Shown: positions 38,201-48,012, counted from the first letter of the stretch. The stretch: DNA of 64,000 nucleotides from Hofstenia miamia (GCA_900660155.1 CABFPE010000079.1:620543-684542); one strand, 5' to 3'. The notes: generated from the sequence alone by a model not told the origin. Numbers and translations: made by a program.

Positions 38201-40924
38201 ATCTAAAAAATTTTCAGCCCCTAATGAAAATTGAATTAATTGACTAAGATTTCGATAATTGATTACCGTAAAACTTCGAATATAAGGTGCACTTTTTTGT
38301 TCAAAAATTTATTGAAAATTAGGGGGTGCGCATTATACATCATCACTGCCTAAATCATTCATAAAATTGTCAATTGAGTTATCTAAAGCATAGTCATCAT
38401 GATAGTAAATGTTATCAGCATCAATAGTGTCAGGCAAGGGATCGGCTTCATTTTCTGCATCGGCGTCTTCTATACCATCGAGGGCATTTGAAATGTAGCA
38501 TTTGAGAAATCCTCGCTTGATAATATCAGGAGTGTGCATTTTACATATGGCTACAAATTTATGCATTACGCAACAATTTAAATTTAGGGTGCGCACTATA
38601 CACAGGGGCGCAGTATATTCGAAGTTTTACGGCAATTGATCTGTATCAAATGATTGATAGAATTTCAGCTCTAATAGGTTCAGGAACATGATATTGCCTA
38701 AATGAGTGCAATAGTTTTTAAAGCTGATAAAATCGTTACAAAACCTGGAGCTTCATTGGAAAGTGTTAATGTAGATATGGAAAATAAACGAATAATCGAA
38801 TACTTGTATGTGATCAAATCGATCAAACGTAAAGATAGTCACGCTAATTTTACAAGTCATCATTTTCTTAAAAGTAAGCAATTAATGTGCGCTAAAATGT
38901 ACTTTCTCTAAAATGAGCTGACATGTAAAATTTCGTTCAAGAGTGATGGTAATAATCTGCAGGTATATTTCTACAATGACATTGTTTGCAATTAATTGAA
39001 TTCTAAAGGCCAAAAAATGAAGCGTTATTATTTCGTTAGTAGTATTGTTTCTGAATGTGTTTTTTCCGTTGTGGTAGTAGCTAAAAATCACATTACAAAC
39101 CTTCACATCAACACATCATAGAATTTGTACACATAAACCATTTTGATGCCAAGCCTGAATATAGCTAAAATTTACTCACATTATATTGTACCCTATCATT
39201 AAATTCCTTCTGTATTAACTTAGAAAAACTGCTTAGATCTTAATGTTCCTGGGTGATATACTCAATAGCCAATTGATTTAGTAGGTCATCTACAGATTCT
39301 GACACCTACTTTCTCTGAAAAATGTATAAAATTTACGAGGATCAAGATAGCTTAGTCTAATCAGATGTTAAATACCAAAATACTACATAATTTAATGCAA
39401 ATAACCACTAAAATTATCTATCTTACAATTTTTATAAAATGTAAACTAATTTTGAGATTTGTAACATCAGCAGCATAATACATCATAATACAATGCTGTC
39501 AGAGAAATATTTGATTGAGTAATTTGAGTTATCAGCATAAAGATTTATTTAAATTACAAGCAAACTAGCTTTTAGATATTAAGAGTTAATATTCTAATTC
39601 ATCAAAAAGTTAGAATACGCTAAAAATTGATAAACGGAAAACAAAAGGATTATGAAATTGGGGTTTAAGGACATAAATTTCAATCTAATTGTAATTTTTT
39701 ATTATAAAAATAATCAGTTAATACATTTAAATAGCAAGGTTTACTAAAAACGCACAAAAAATCTATTTCAGTTCCATATAGGTTAGAAGCTACATGAAAA
39801 ATATCAGGTAAATGACAACCTATATTGAAATTTCATAGAAAGTCACCAAGAAAATAATTTGCACTTTTACTTTTGATAAATTGCGAAAATAACAGACAAT
39901 CCAATTGGATTTAGTTGCCTTGTCCCAACATTTTGAATAACACTGTTAAAAATAGCGTGCAGCGATCTCAAGTGCACGATGCAATTTGCAAAATAAACAA
40001 TAGTATGAAGTAGTAGATTGTTTAGATTTGCATTTTTTATATTCAAAACACGATGGCGTCTATGTAAAATAACAATGATGCCTTCCTATCTATGAATTTC
40101 AGTAAGTATTACTCATTTTCAAACGTGCTGATCTCGAAGATGATAAAACTAGGCCATAACTCGGATTGGATTGGGTTCAAGACGTGAAGAAATGTGATGG
40201 GATATTTGGATGAAGCCTTAATGTACTTAAGGACGGGTAAAAATTTAGTCATTTTATTGGGAGGCAACATAGACTGGCTTAGTAATAAAAGTAAATTCTT
40301 ACTATATGTATATTAGACTAAAATACGTCCTCAAATAATCTACACAGAAATTACACACGAATGTTTTCTGGTTCTGTATATCAAATGCATGCAAAGCCTC
40401 AAACGTTACTTAAAATGATTAAAAGCAAAAATACAATTAATAGACATAAATATTGAATTAGTGAACCTGGAATATGGTGGAGGAGGTCTCGAAAAGTCAT
40501 CACTGTCAAGACATGAATTAGATGTACCATCTGAAACACTGCTGTGACTACTTTCAGCAGCAACAAGCTAAATAAAAATTAATTTAATATTGACTCAAAC
40601 GGAACGTCATTGCAAATAATTCCTCAAGAATCATACCCATGAAATTACGCGGCCATTAAAGCATGGCAAATTTGTTGCTTCATCGTCTATTTCTTCCTTG
40701 ACGACACTAAGCAAGATGAAATAATTGCTTCAAAAAAAGACTAACCCAATATCGTCGTCCATTGATTTAAAATAAAATTTGTAATTTGGTTTATTAAGAT
40801 TTGTAAGAACATTTTTAAAATCCGCTAAAGTTACACGATCTGAGGGAATAGGTAATTTAACTAAATATGGTGTATTTTCATCGTCAATATGGTATATAAT
40901 TTTTGTTTCATCAGTTTCACTCAT
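14145..40924 (-). CDS. dvl: dishevelled, 5' half (six exons, DIX domain to pre-PDZ linker)
   Basis: Dishevelled is the cytoplasmic scaffold of canonical and planar-polarity Wnt signalling; its DIX domain polymerises head to tail and binds Axin. Exons read on the minus strand: 40924-40746, 40706-40637, 40567-40467, 36613-36549, 17103-17077, 14265-14145. All introns are GT/AG and the phases (2,0,2,1,1,2) agree across every junction, giving 187 full codons. Residues 1-86 form the DIX domain, with [36 protein letters not shown] and PCFNGRV. The linker carries a PPPPYS run, the TETESV motif (about 128-133) and RLNGHS (149-154), followed by YDSS...MSSE and an acidic DEDGQSR, all matching the order in vertebrate DVL and fly Dsh. 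The PDZ and DEP domains should follow but are not in the window. The identification is very strong; the incompleteness reflects the window edge, not a broken gene. Confidence 0.95.
15318..15613. mobile_element. hAT-type MITE, 296 bp
   Basis: The ends CAGGTGCGGCTTTA are inverted at 15318 and 15613, flanked by a perfect 8-bp duplication TGACAATA (15310-15317 and 15614-15621). G-run and C-run segments just inside the ends (GGGGGGGGAGGCACT, AGTGCCCCCC) form further hairpins. No coding sequence is seen. Confidence 0.88.
16426..16513. repeat. GC-rich inverted repeat
   Basis: GCGCCGCCG at 16434-16442 pairs with CGGCGGCGC at 16484-16492, inside about 85 bp of GC-rich DNA in an AT-rich intron. The outer edges (TAGAGGTGGGCG and inverted TAGATGTCGC) look loosely like terminal repeats, so a tiny MITE is possible. 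No duplication was found. Confidence 0.4.
17077..17103 (-). CDS. dvl: dvl exon 5: 27-nt microexon (basic linker)
   Basis: A TATTTAG acceptor and a strong GTGAGT donor bracket 27 nt. With the G carried from exon 4 it encodes DLPRNRRND, matching the RERPRRRD-type basic run that follows TETESV in DVL. It enters and leaves in phase 1, so it can be included or skipped without changing the frame. The identification rests on phase agreement, the splice sites and the position-specific match; a 27-nt exon could still be a chance pairing, hence slightly lower confidence. Confidence 0.82.
17231..17599. mobile_element. possible diverged relative of the 15318 MITE
   Basis: The left end CAGGCGCGGTTTAAGAGAG followed by GGCACCTGGGATTCAGTCCC resembles the left end of the element at 15318. 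A candidate right end, CCTAAAACCACCCCTG, finishes at 17599. No clear 8-bp duplication is left, so the boundaries are uncertain. Confidence 0.4.
21684..21828 (+). repeat. dispersed repeat, copy 2
   Basis: The second diverged copy of the repeat at 12336-12477, in the same orientation. No terminal repeats were identified around this copy. Confidence 0.55.
25617..26908 (+). mobile_element. Tc1-type transposon, apparently complete
   Basis: Terminal inverted repeats of about 28 bp bracket an intact transposase: the left end (25617-25644) reads TATACCTCGTTGC, an A-run, then ATGGCCAC, and the right end (26882-26908) is its inverse with about three differences. The TA at each outer edge fits the Tc1 target duplication. 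Total length about 1.29 kb is typical of Tc1 elements. Intact coding and near-identical ends point to recent insertion. Confidence 0.88.
25812..26789 (+). CDS. Tc1-type transposase (DD34E), 325 aa, intact
   Basis: The protein cuts and pastes the element by binding its ends and inserting at TA. The first ATG (25812) is the natural start; the frame is open 45 nt further upstream but lacks another ATG. Residues 1-110 form two helix-turn-helix units joined by a GSGRPLK motif (53-59), as in Tc1 paired-like domains. The catalytic triad is visible: D146 (FLSDECV), D229 ([13 protein letters not shown]) and E264 ([16 protein letters not shown]), with 34 residues between the last two. The length matches the 330-345 aa family norm. 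No stop or shift is present. GC content is clearly above the surrounding intron. Confidence 0.93.
   Translation: MNQSKRDTLEFLYKHVSTDREFLRPCSAMNGRTFRRNIKKLEEGGTLQRERGSGRPLKITGNEKKRLTQFALKNPAFSTKEVREVFVQKTGIQVDQSTVYRTLRTAGVTKKLGKIVPQITENHKRKRLEFASCWKSYPFEDVFLSDECVIQLYRNKVALWSPRGKRVRKPFPKFSPKIMVWGALSYRSFYLVILEQGTINSQKYCQIVQKFAMEHANLVYPDGWILEQDGATPHTSRQTREFLEENSIQILQWPPNSPDINPVENVWNILKTNIEKRMPKTKLELIEFVRNAEHEITPEVRRNLMSSISGRLERCIGNNGALVEN
27479..27960. mobile_element. Harbinger-type MITE, 482 bp
   Basis: Ends AGGTGTGTCCCACTATCGAC and, inverted, AGGTGTGTTCCCACTATCGA extend about 30 bp (to TTTTATCA). They are flanked by TTA on each side (27476-27478, 27961-27963), the 3-bp duplication typical of PIF/Harbinger. 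Inside, units of CTGATAAAAGTCGATAGT plus CTGAACG occur at about 27523-27546 and 27604-27627, with looser versions at 27832-27855 and 27879-27900. There is no transposase. Confidence 0.8.
30440..30720 (-). pseudogene. LINE reverse-transcriptase ORF, C-terminal relic
   Basis: Minus-strand frames give [14 protein letters not shown], then [20 protein letters not shown] after a break, matching the VxPVVIGALGxV...TALLxxARIL tail that ends many invertebrate LINE ORF2 proteins. Stops and at least two frame changes show an old dead fragment. The higher GC here and the plus-strand frame at 30451-30717 are by-products of it. Confidence 0.45.
32789..33060. mobile_element. hAT-type MITE, 272 bp
   Basis: Left CAGGTTTTTATTATT and inverted right CAGGGTTGGCAAAAC ends share only the first few bases. 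Flanking 8-mers AATTTTAA (32781-32788) and AATTTTAG (33061-33068) match 7/8. There is no coding capacity. The right end resembles that at 12643. Confidence 0.5.
36549..36613 (-). CDS. dvl: dvl exon 4: TETESV linker motif
   Basis: The 65-nt exon lies between a TGGTTTTTTAG acceptor and a GTAAGC donor. In the phase required by exon 3 it encodes [20 protein letters not shown] and a further Arg, aligning with the ETETESVVSLRRERPR segment of vertebrate DVL1-3. The other two frames are not compatible with both neighbours. The exon ends in phase 1. Confidence 0.93.
36614..40466 (-). other. dvl intron 3 (3.85 kb)
   Basis: AT-rich noncoding DNA. The only recognised content is the pogo-type derivative at 38266-38632. 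The remaining open frames are short, low in complexity and without recognisable motifs. Confidence 0.85.
38266..38632 (-). mobile_element. pogo/Tigger-type derivative, 367 bp
   Basis: Ends CCGTAAAACTTCGAATATAA and, inverted, CCGTAAAACTTCGAATATAC are next to TA at the left (38264-38265) and CA at the right, consistent with a decayed TA duplication. Between them a minus-strand frame (to 38333) reads [20 protein letters not shown], then an Asp/Glu-rich tail, the C terminus of pogo/Tigger (DDE_1) transposases. The catalytic core is absent, so this is an internally deleted copy that needs a helper. Confidence 0.72.
40467..40567 (-). CDS. dvl: dvl exon 3: end of DIX and Pro/Ser-rich linker
   Basis: The acceptor is TTTATTTAG. 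The exon opens with [10 protein letters not shown], continuing the SWLV motif that closes DIX in all dishevelled proteins, and then becomes Ser/Asp/Pro rich, ending [10 protein letters not shown]. The linker is not well conserved in sequence between phyla, but the proline run before the TETES motif is typical. The donor is GTTCAC, phase 2. The donor is weak at position +5, so efficiency could vary. Confidence 0.92.
40568..40636 (-). other. dvl intron 2, 69 bp
   Basis: GTATGA...TTTATTTAG. The intron is AT rich and lies between two DIX/linker exons whose reading frame is continuous across it. Nothing else is seen inside it. Confidence 0.88.
40637..40706 (-). CDS. dvl: dvl exon 2: second half of DIX domain
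   Basis: The exon follows a TTGCTTAG acceptor and completes the split Gly60. It encodes [20 protein letters not shown] and then ISW, matching the VVKEEI...[11 protein letters not shown] strand of the DIX fold. The donor is GTATGA at 40636, at a codon boundary (phase 0); unspliced reading hits a TGA immediately after the Trp codon. Confidence 0.95.
40707..40745 (-). other. dvl intron 1, only 39 bp
   Basis: GTTAGT...TTGCTTAG, with a T-run just after the donor. Removing it restores the DIX frame exactly, and retention introduces a stop. This is near the lower limit for animal spliceosomal introns. Confidence 0.9.
40746..40924 (-). CDS. dvl: dvl exon 1: start and first 59 codons of DIX
   Basis: The start is the ATG at 40924. 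An in-frame TGA lies 12 nt upstream and there is an A at -3, so no longer N terminus is possible without another exon. The exon encodes [16 protein letters not shown], then [19 protein letters not shown] and [12 protein letters not shown], colinear with human DVL ([22 protein letters not shown]...). There is a small insertion (TNLN) between NVL and KPNYK. The exon ends in GG before a GTTAGT donor at 40745 (phase 2). Read without splicing, the frame meets a stop four codons on, so the intron must be removed. Confidence 0.95.
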
Positions 40925-40965
40925 TCTTGGTATTCATTTGTAAACTGAAACTGTCTTCTTCTGCA

Positions 40966-40972
40966 TTTTATA
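40966..40972 (-). promoter_or_regulatory. possible TATA box of dvl
   Basis: TATAAAA on the minus strand, 42-48 nt upstream of the dvl ATG. If used, the 5' UTR would be under 20 nt. In such AT-rich DNA this may be chance. A TTTCAG 18-23 nt before the ATG could instead be an acceptor for an upstream UTR exon or a trans-spliced leader. Confidence 0.2.
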
Positions 40973-42153
40973 ATGAAACGATGATGTAAAAGAAGATCGA
41001 ACGTAAGAAGTTCGAATGTCCCGTTATGAGTTCTTTTTTAGCGTTAACAAATCACTTTTAATATATACAAATAAGTAGTAATAAATTAAGATGGAACAAC
41101 TTGATTAGAAAAACCTTTGTATTCTAGAATTCAATAAAAATATTTCTTGAATTTTCCAAAGCTGGGATTTCATAAATGTGAAATATTGAAAACTTGAATT
41201 TGTATGTTAATTTGAACTTTTAAATATTACTTACATTTTCAATCACAATCAAATATATGCTAACTTATAAGCTCAGAATTACATTTACATGACAACATTA
41301 GTCATACTAATTCTCAACTGACTGTCTAGTTGCAGATTTATTTATATCATTTCATATGGTATAACCAAGGGTTCACTTGCATATGAGAGTAGTGAAAGGA
41401 TGCAAATGTAGTCCCATATATAAAATGAACAACTACATATACAAAGAACAAAAAGTCACATAAACATGGTGTAAAAAAAATTTTAGATTTTTGCAATGGC
41501 AAGTTAACTCTCAACATTCTTAATATATTATTTTTTGAGACATCTGCAATAAATATTTGCTCATGACATTGAATGAAATCTGAAATTTTGTAGTTTCTTC
41601 AAAATAAATTTTTCTTATCAAATATTAATTTTTCAAAAGTAGACATAATTGTTCAGAAAAGTGTAATATAAATGTAATTCCCAAATTACAAAAGCACTTG
41701 AAAAAACTTCTCCAATCTCACCAAAATCTCCTTCATGCCAATTGATTATATTTTTTTAAATACAATATAAAAGCAATCTCAAAAATTAATGATTTAAAAA
41801 TTCCAATTACAGCAAGCCATATAATTAGGGTTAGCAGGTTATTATCTACAAGTAAATATACTTACTAGTAAGTTACTAGTAACTAAATTAAGGTTACTGA
41901 GGGTTAATAGCAACACCTCCTTTCAAATGACTCATTGGGTCATGTGTCTGAGCTAATCAAAAAAATTATGATGTGTGTTTGCTATAGCATGTATTAATGC
42001 AATCAAACAAACAATGAGCTACCAACTGGGCATGTACTTAAAAGATAAATTTCCCAATGATTATAGAATATGCAGGACATCCGAATATTAAACAGGTTCG
42101 TACAGTTACTAGTACATTATCAATTTTGAAGAACTGACTAGCAGTGCTTCACA

Positions 42154-42155
<2 letters not shown>

Positions 42156-42185
<30 letters not shown>
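42156..42185 (+). repeat. AT microsatellite ending at an assembly gap
   Basis: The AT run abuts the N at 42186, where assembly evidently broke. Confidence 0.95.
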
Positions 42186-42607
42186 NTACAGGTGTAATTA
42201 TAAATCACGAAATATATATAGGTGCTCTGGTAAAGGTTGTCAAATATATATGGGCACTAAGCATATGGGGGTGCTGCATATTATTTTGAATCAAGACTGG
42301 TCCCTAAGCATGTTTTTTTCAAATTTTTATACAGAAATGGCTTAAGCAAATAGCTTACTGACACTGATGAAAAAACTGGCTAAAACCAGTCATGTTCTCA
42401 CTAAAATAGTCATTTTTGACATAGGTGGAAGCAGACCTCATTTTCGCTGAAAGAAACTGCCAATATTGACTTGAAAATAATGTCAGATAATGAACAACAC
42501 CTAAATTTTTTGAAAGTATAAAAAAGAGATCTCAAATGCCTTCATAATTGTTGAAATTGCAATAAATCCAATTTTTCAACAAAATTTTTCATTTATTTTT
42601 GAGAATT

Positions 42608-42673
42608 CTTCTAAACGTCTTCTAAACGTCTTCTAGACGTCTTCTAAACGTCTTCTAGACGTCTTCTACACCT
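42608..42673 (+). repeat. 11-bp minisatellite
   Basis: Five units of CTTCTAAACGT/CTTCTAGACGT plus a sixth diverged one; degenerate copies continue to about 42765. Nothing coding is seen. Confidence 0.9.
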
Positions 42674-42815
42674 GACATAGATGCAATTTCTAAATGTCTT
42701 CTAGGCGTCTTCTAAACCATTTTAAGACATGTTATAAGACGTCTTCTAAACGTTTTATTGTTTATTGGGCAGCCCTTCCTAATATCATCCAGGTATTTAG
42801 TTTATATTAAATATA

Positions 42816-44155
42816 GGATTGTAAAAAAGTAATGTCGTTTTTTTATACATTTTTTATACTTTTTTAACAATCCTATATTATCGGTAAAAAGTTTATATCC
42901 AAAAACAGTTTTATTTTATACTGAAATTGGAGGATAAATGTATTAATTGAAATGATTAGTCAGCAATATTATCATCAGAGTCTACAAAATAATCACCACT
43001 GTTATCAATACAACGTTGCCAACGTCCAGGTAATTTGTATATTCCACGTCTAAAAAAAGATCGATCTTTTGTTGCAAGCCAAGCTTCAATATCAGTCATA
43101 ATCTCGTGCTGATTGGAGTAACATTTACCTCTAATAGCGTTTTTCAATGGTGAAAAGAAATAAAAATCCGATGGAGATAGATCGGGAGAGTATGGCGGAT
43201 GAGGTAAAAGTTTAAGCCCTATTTCGGACACTTTTTCCATTGTTTGCCGCGCTGTGTGCGGCCGAGCGTTATCCTGTAGGAAGTACAATTGTGAGAAATC
43301 AGTTCTTCTTCTCTGTGATATAACAGCATTACGAAGCTTTTCAAGTTGAGTGCAATAGAAGTCAGATGTCATACTTTGACCAACCGGCAGAACATCCATA
43401 CAAATTACGCCACGTGCATCCCAAAACACAGTTAACATGTGTTTCCTTGCTGATAATTTACGACTAACTGATGTTGTAGGCACATCACCAGCAGCAAACC
43501 AGCTTTTATTATGATAAGATATACGGGAGCCATTATCCCAGTATATCCACGTTTCGTCAATGGTTATTAGGCGTTCCAAAAAATTATTTCTGTTGTACAT
43601 TTTTAACAATTCAAAGCAGGCCCTTTCCCGATTACCTTTGTTCTCTTCGCTTAATTTGTGAGGAAGCCACTTGTTGCAATAATATTTTTTGCCAAGTTCG
43701 TGTAGTATATTACAAACGGTAACATGACTAACATCTATTTCTACAGCAACTTCACGAGAGGTAAGATACTTGTTGCCTTGTAGCATAGTTTCAACCTGAT
43801 CTCTAACATCGAGAGAGGGGCGACCAGGTTTATCGGCATCCGTTACATCAAATATGCCTTCTTTGAACCTCTTGAACCAACGTTGACATGTTCGTTTATT
43901 AACTATGCCTTCACCCATGAGACGCTCCATTTTGTCGGCCGTCTGAGCACCATTCAATCCATCCAAATAACAAAAATACATAATTTTTCGCAGTTCTTCA
44001 TTTGAGAATTCCATGAGAAATAATAAGCAAGCTAAAAACAAGAACAATGATTGTTTAAATATATCATATCAGAGAAATAACATTTATTAATTACATTTTC
44101 AAAAAAAGGTCTACAAAAGCATTTCATAAAAAACGACATTACTTTTTTTAACAAT
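42816..44155 (-). mobile_element. mariner element, apparently complete
   Basis: The left end (42816) reads GGATTGTAAAAAAGTAATGTCG; the inverted right end, 44155, gives ATTGTTAAAAAAAGTAATGTCG. TA dinucleotides flank both sides. Length about 1.34 kb and a full DD34D transposase are standard for mariner. Inside the left end, at about 42867-42890, a second inverted copy of the terminus creates a local palindrome. The element sits in a segment bounded by N bases (42186, 46250). Confidence 0.85.
42956..44014 (-). CDS. mariner transposase (DD34D), 352 aa, intact
   Basis: The start is taken at the ATG at 44014 (MEFSNEELRK); the open frame runs 33 nt further upstream without another ATG. N-terminal helix-turn-helix domains occupy about residues 1-110, with RTCQRWFKRFKEG and a KPGRPS hook, followed by the mariner linker WLPHKL (116-121). 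The catalytic residues are D153 (TIDETWIYW), D248 (LQDNARPHTA) and D283 (YSPDLSPSDFYFF), with 34 residues between the last two, the canonical mariner signature. The length fits the 345-355 aa family norm. No disruption is visible, so it may still be functional. Confidence 0.94.
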   Translation of the reverse strand: MEFSNEELRKIMYFCYLDGLNGAQTADKMERLMGEGIVNKRTCQRWFKRFKEGIFDVTDADKPGRPSLDVRDQVETMLQGNKYLTSREVAVEIDVSHVTVCNILHELGKKYYCNKWLPHKLSEENKGNRERACFELLKMYNRNNFLERLITIDETWIYWDNGSRISYHNKSWFAAGDVPTTSVSRKLSARKHMLTVFWDARGVICMDVLPVGQSMTSDFYCTQLEKLRNAVISQRRRTDFSQLYFLQDNARPHTARQTMEKVSEIGLKLLPHPPYSPDLSPSDFYFFSPLKNAIRGKCYSNQHEIMTDIEAWLATKDRSFFRRGIYKLPGRWQRCIDNSGDYFVDSDDNIAD

Positions 44156-44177
44156 TATATATATATATATATATATA
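44155..44177 (+). repeat. TA microsatellite at the mariner right end
   Basis: A TA run starts at the mariner's right TA duplication, so the element landed in or next to a TA tract. Confidence 0.9.
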
Positions 44178-44489
44178 ATTTCTGAATATTGCCAACAACA
44201 TATGAAAAAGTAAATATATTTTAATGACAATTTTTTCTATATTGTTTGTACAAAATACTTTTAATATGGCATACCAATAGCTAAAATTCTGAGCTACTAA
44301 AAAAATGGGAGCCTTTAGCCTTCATAATACCTTAAGATGTACACATCTTTGGCAAACCATTTGCATGTACTGAGCAATACATAATATTTTGCTTGCTGAA
44401 ACTTACAGATAGTAAGACTTCTAGCTCTATGTTTGCATTACCCTAAATAGAGGTGAAATGCAAAACAAATTACCACCATGGACTTCTTC

Positions 44490-44548
44490 ATTATTGTTAT
44501 TATTATCAGTATTATTATTATCCTTATTATTATTATTATTATTATTTA
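44490..44548 (+). repeat. ATT microsatellite (imperfect)
   Basis: A TTA/ATT trinucleotide run with a few interruptions. Confidence 0.9.
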
Positions 44549-47126
44549 ATAAATTCAGCAAATTAATTTATTTATGAAGACTTAAATAATTAGTCATTGT
44601 TTCAAGATTGATAATTATGCTTTATTATTAGTTAATATTACTCTAACTTTGCTCTTACAAATATGGGAACATTGAAAATATTAAACACTATAGATTTGCA
44701 CACAATAAAAAAATGCTATGATTCAATTTCAGTTGAAATATGCTGTGTTAATTATTACATTGTTTTCATATCAATACACCTAAAATAATGGACTTGATTT
44801 TTTTGTACTTCTATACACTCTTTTCCATTAGGTGTTACCATACTTTGAATATCCTTATAATATTAAATTGTTTATTAAGGATGGTCATATGCTAAAATTG
44901 TGAATAAAAATCATTTCACCAATGTATGATGATCACATTTATTACTTATTTATTTCCCAAAATATTAAAAACATAACATATGTTATTCATTTATTTAATA
45001 TCTTATACAGTATATTGAAATTCCCATGCATAGCATAAGCAGATTCCTAGTTGAATATAAAAAAAGTGCAATTAAATATGGTGTCACAAGTGAGTACTAC
45101 TAATAACTAACAAATAATTAACATAAACTTCAACACCTATAATTGATAGAGGAATAATCAGAAATAATGTATCTAATTTATATAATGATGCATACTAAAG
45201 GATGCAAATGGTTGTGTTAACCCAACCCAGCATATGGTCTTGGTAATTTTTTTTGAAGTGTATGTTTCTGTATCTGCATCTAGAATAAAGCAAACAAAAT
45301 AAATGATATCATAAACTTAAACAGCCTGTTGATCTTTTAAAAGGACAGACATTTTCCACATTTTCAAAGACTTTTTCCAAGCCAAAACTTTGAAATTGTG
45401 AACCATTGACACATCTATTTATAAACATGATTGAAATTAAATGTTAAAATGTGTACTAACATGTATTGATGCATCTGAAGTGCTTGAAAAGATAAATTAT
45501 TTTTCTTTGTAAATTAGAATTTTTAAAAACATTAAAATTCTCCCCATACCTTTTGTTTTTGTGCTTATAAGGTTTAGAGCACAAAGCCATTAAGTCATTT
45601 TGTAGGAAAGTCTGAATTCACTGATTAGGAACAAAAAATGAAAATATGTAATGTATCAGATTTCAGATATTTGCAATAAATTTTCAGTTATAAGGCTTAA
45701 ACATTCAAATTTTTTGAAATTCTGGGCTACTAAAAGCTAAAAAGCACATTTATCTTTTTTTAAATTTGTGTAATAATAATCAATATTCAGAATAGTGATA
45801 CATGTAATAATGTGGCATGTTCAGTGCAATATATTCAAGCTCAATTTACCACCCACCTTGATTAGTTCTAAGAATTGTGTTTGTACATAAGTGGTCCTAA
45901 TGTAGAGTTGCTAGGGGATTTTGTTGATTTTATTCTCTTATAACATTACTTTGTATTATTATGTCACCATGACGTTATTAGCTAGTTTCGATCATAGTTT
46001 GCTGTTATTAATTTGATGTCCCCTCGATGGTGCTGATTGTTGCTCAAATTTAATTTTATGAGGGAAACAGAATTTGATCATGTTAAACTACATTGACATC
46101 TGAAGTATTGTAAACAAAGGCAGGTAATGATTAAACAATTGTATAAAACCTGAGGAAACTGTAGTGATAGTTCAATAGAATTTATCTACTCTCAACTGCT
46201 GTTTTTACCATTGTATCTTTTATTTATTTATTATCTCTATGAAACTTATNTGTGCGTATACGCTGCTTTTGAATTGGCAAATTTTAAGACTACCCTCCTG
46301 CTTATTACGTAAAATAATTATATTTTAGATTCAAATTTGACTCGCATTTGCGAAACCACTGCTTGAATATTCGGATTCGAATTCGTTTAGAAGGAATATT
46401 TTGCATTCCTTTTATAATTTGGTATTACAAGTTTTATCATGTAAAGGAAAATAATTATTTTAAGGATTTTTTTGTTTGTTCCTAAAATTTATAGTTATTG
46501 AATTTCATTGATTTATGTTTTCCTACTTAATTTTTAAACAAATTTGTGTCAGTTTTTAAATTTTGTTTACTAGAGTACTGAATGTGCTTTAAAGCTAGAG
46601 GGATATTTGGAAGAATTAGATTACTTAATAATTTGAAATTGGAAAATTAAAAATTTTGTTTATTAGTTGCTTTCCGCATCGCAAACCAAACGACCTTTAT
46701 TTTCTCATAATACAAAGCGTGTAGCAAGCACTTTGTGACAAATTTTAAAGTCATGAAGTATGCATTTGAAAAATATTACAAGGTGCCTAACATAAATATC
46801 ATTTTTCGATATCATTACAACTTGCCTAGTCTTTGTAAGCGGCCTAGCCTGTTTTTTTATCTAACTCTGGCCAACTTAGCCACTCCTAGCCCAAAACTGA
46901 TTCTAACTCTGCAAAAAACAGGGTTTCAGAAAAATTAGTGTTCAAAACCTCTGTACAACCAGGAGGTGGGTGCTTTTTGTGTAAGCTCTCGCAAACGTAT
47001 CAAGGTTCCATTTTCTTTACTGAAACGGTAAATTCAGAATGATACTGTAGCCAAACGTTAATCATCTTCCGGCTTCTACGACTAGAATTTCAAGAAAAAT
47101 GGCTTTAAGCTGTACACTAAGTCTGG

Positions 47127-47149
47127 TATATATATATATATATATATAT
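47127..47149 (+). repeat. TA microsatellite
   Basis: An uninterrupted run of about 11 TA units in intergenic DNA. Confidence 0.9.
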
Positions 47150-48012
47150 GTAAAGATGACAAATCACCACATTTAGAATAGATTCAAGGTATTCATTACC
47201 TCTGTGAAAAGTTTCAAATCACTCAATGGTTAAATAGGGAAAAATGTAATAGCAAAACTTCTATATAATATAATGAGTATGAAGGATTTAAAATGATTTG
47301 TGATTATTTTCAAAATAATAGAGTTTGTATGCACTATTAAAATACAAATATTAAGTTTAAAAAAGGACTCTGTCACCACCCCAAGCAGAAATGTGAACAT
47401 GCCAACCTTTAGCCCATATAAGATTATATTGAACTAGGCAAAATATATTGGATAAATAAATGCCTAATGTTCACAATTTTGTGAGAGGCACTTTATTCAT
47501 ATTATTCTCAATTTCACTTACAAGTTATTGTAGTATATTTACATCCCTAATTTTAAATTAATAATATTGGTCAATTTAGTAATATTGTGACAATAGTTAA
47601 TGTACAATTAGTGATTTAATATTCTTTGTATTCTGATTGGTTGCTTGTATGAGGAAGCCATTTTGTTTGTGTAATTTGAATATCAGACATCACAGTATCG
47701 TTTAAATATTTTGTTCTGCTATTACTCACAGTTTGATAATAAGTGAGTTACTGTTTTCTATTATTTGTAAACATGAAAATGTGTGATTTCTGTTAATTTA
47801 AGTTTAGCTACCCTAGCTTTCAGTTGCTTTTATTTTTACTATTAGAAATTTCCCTAGCCGTAGATTTAATTAACATTACTTTTTTAGCATTTTCAAGATA
47901 ATATAGTTTTTCATAAATCACCCCCTTATTACTTGTTATTATGTTTATTTTATCTATGTATCTGATCATTATGATCAATGCTTAAAGTATCACTCTGGGC
48001 AAAAGATAGGAT

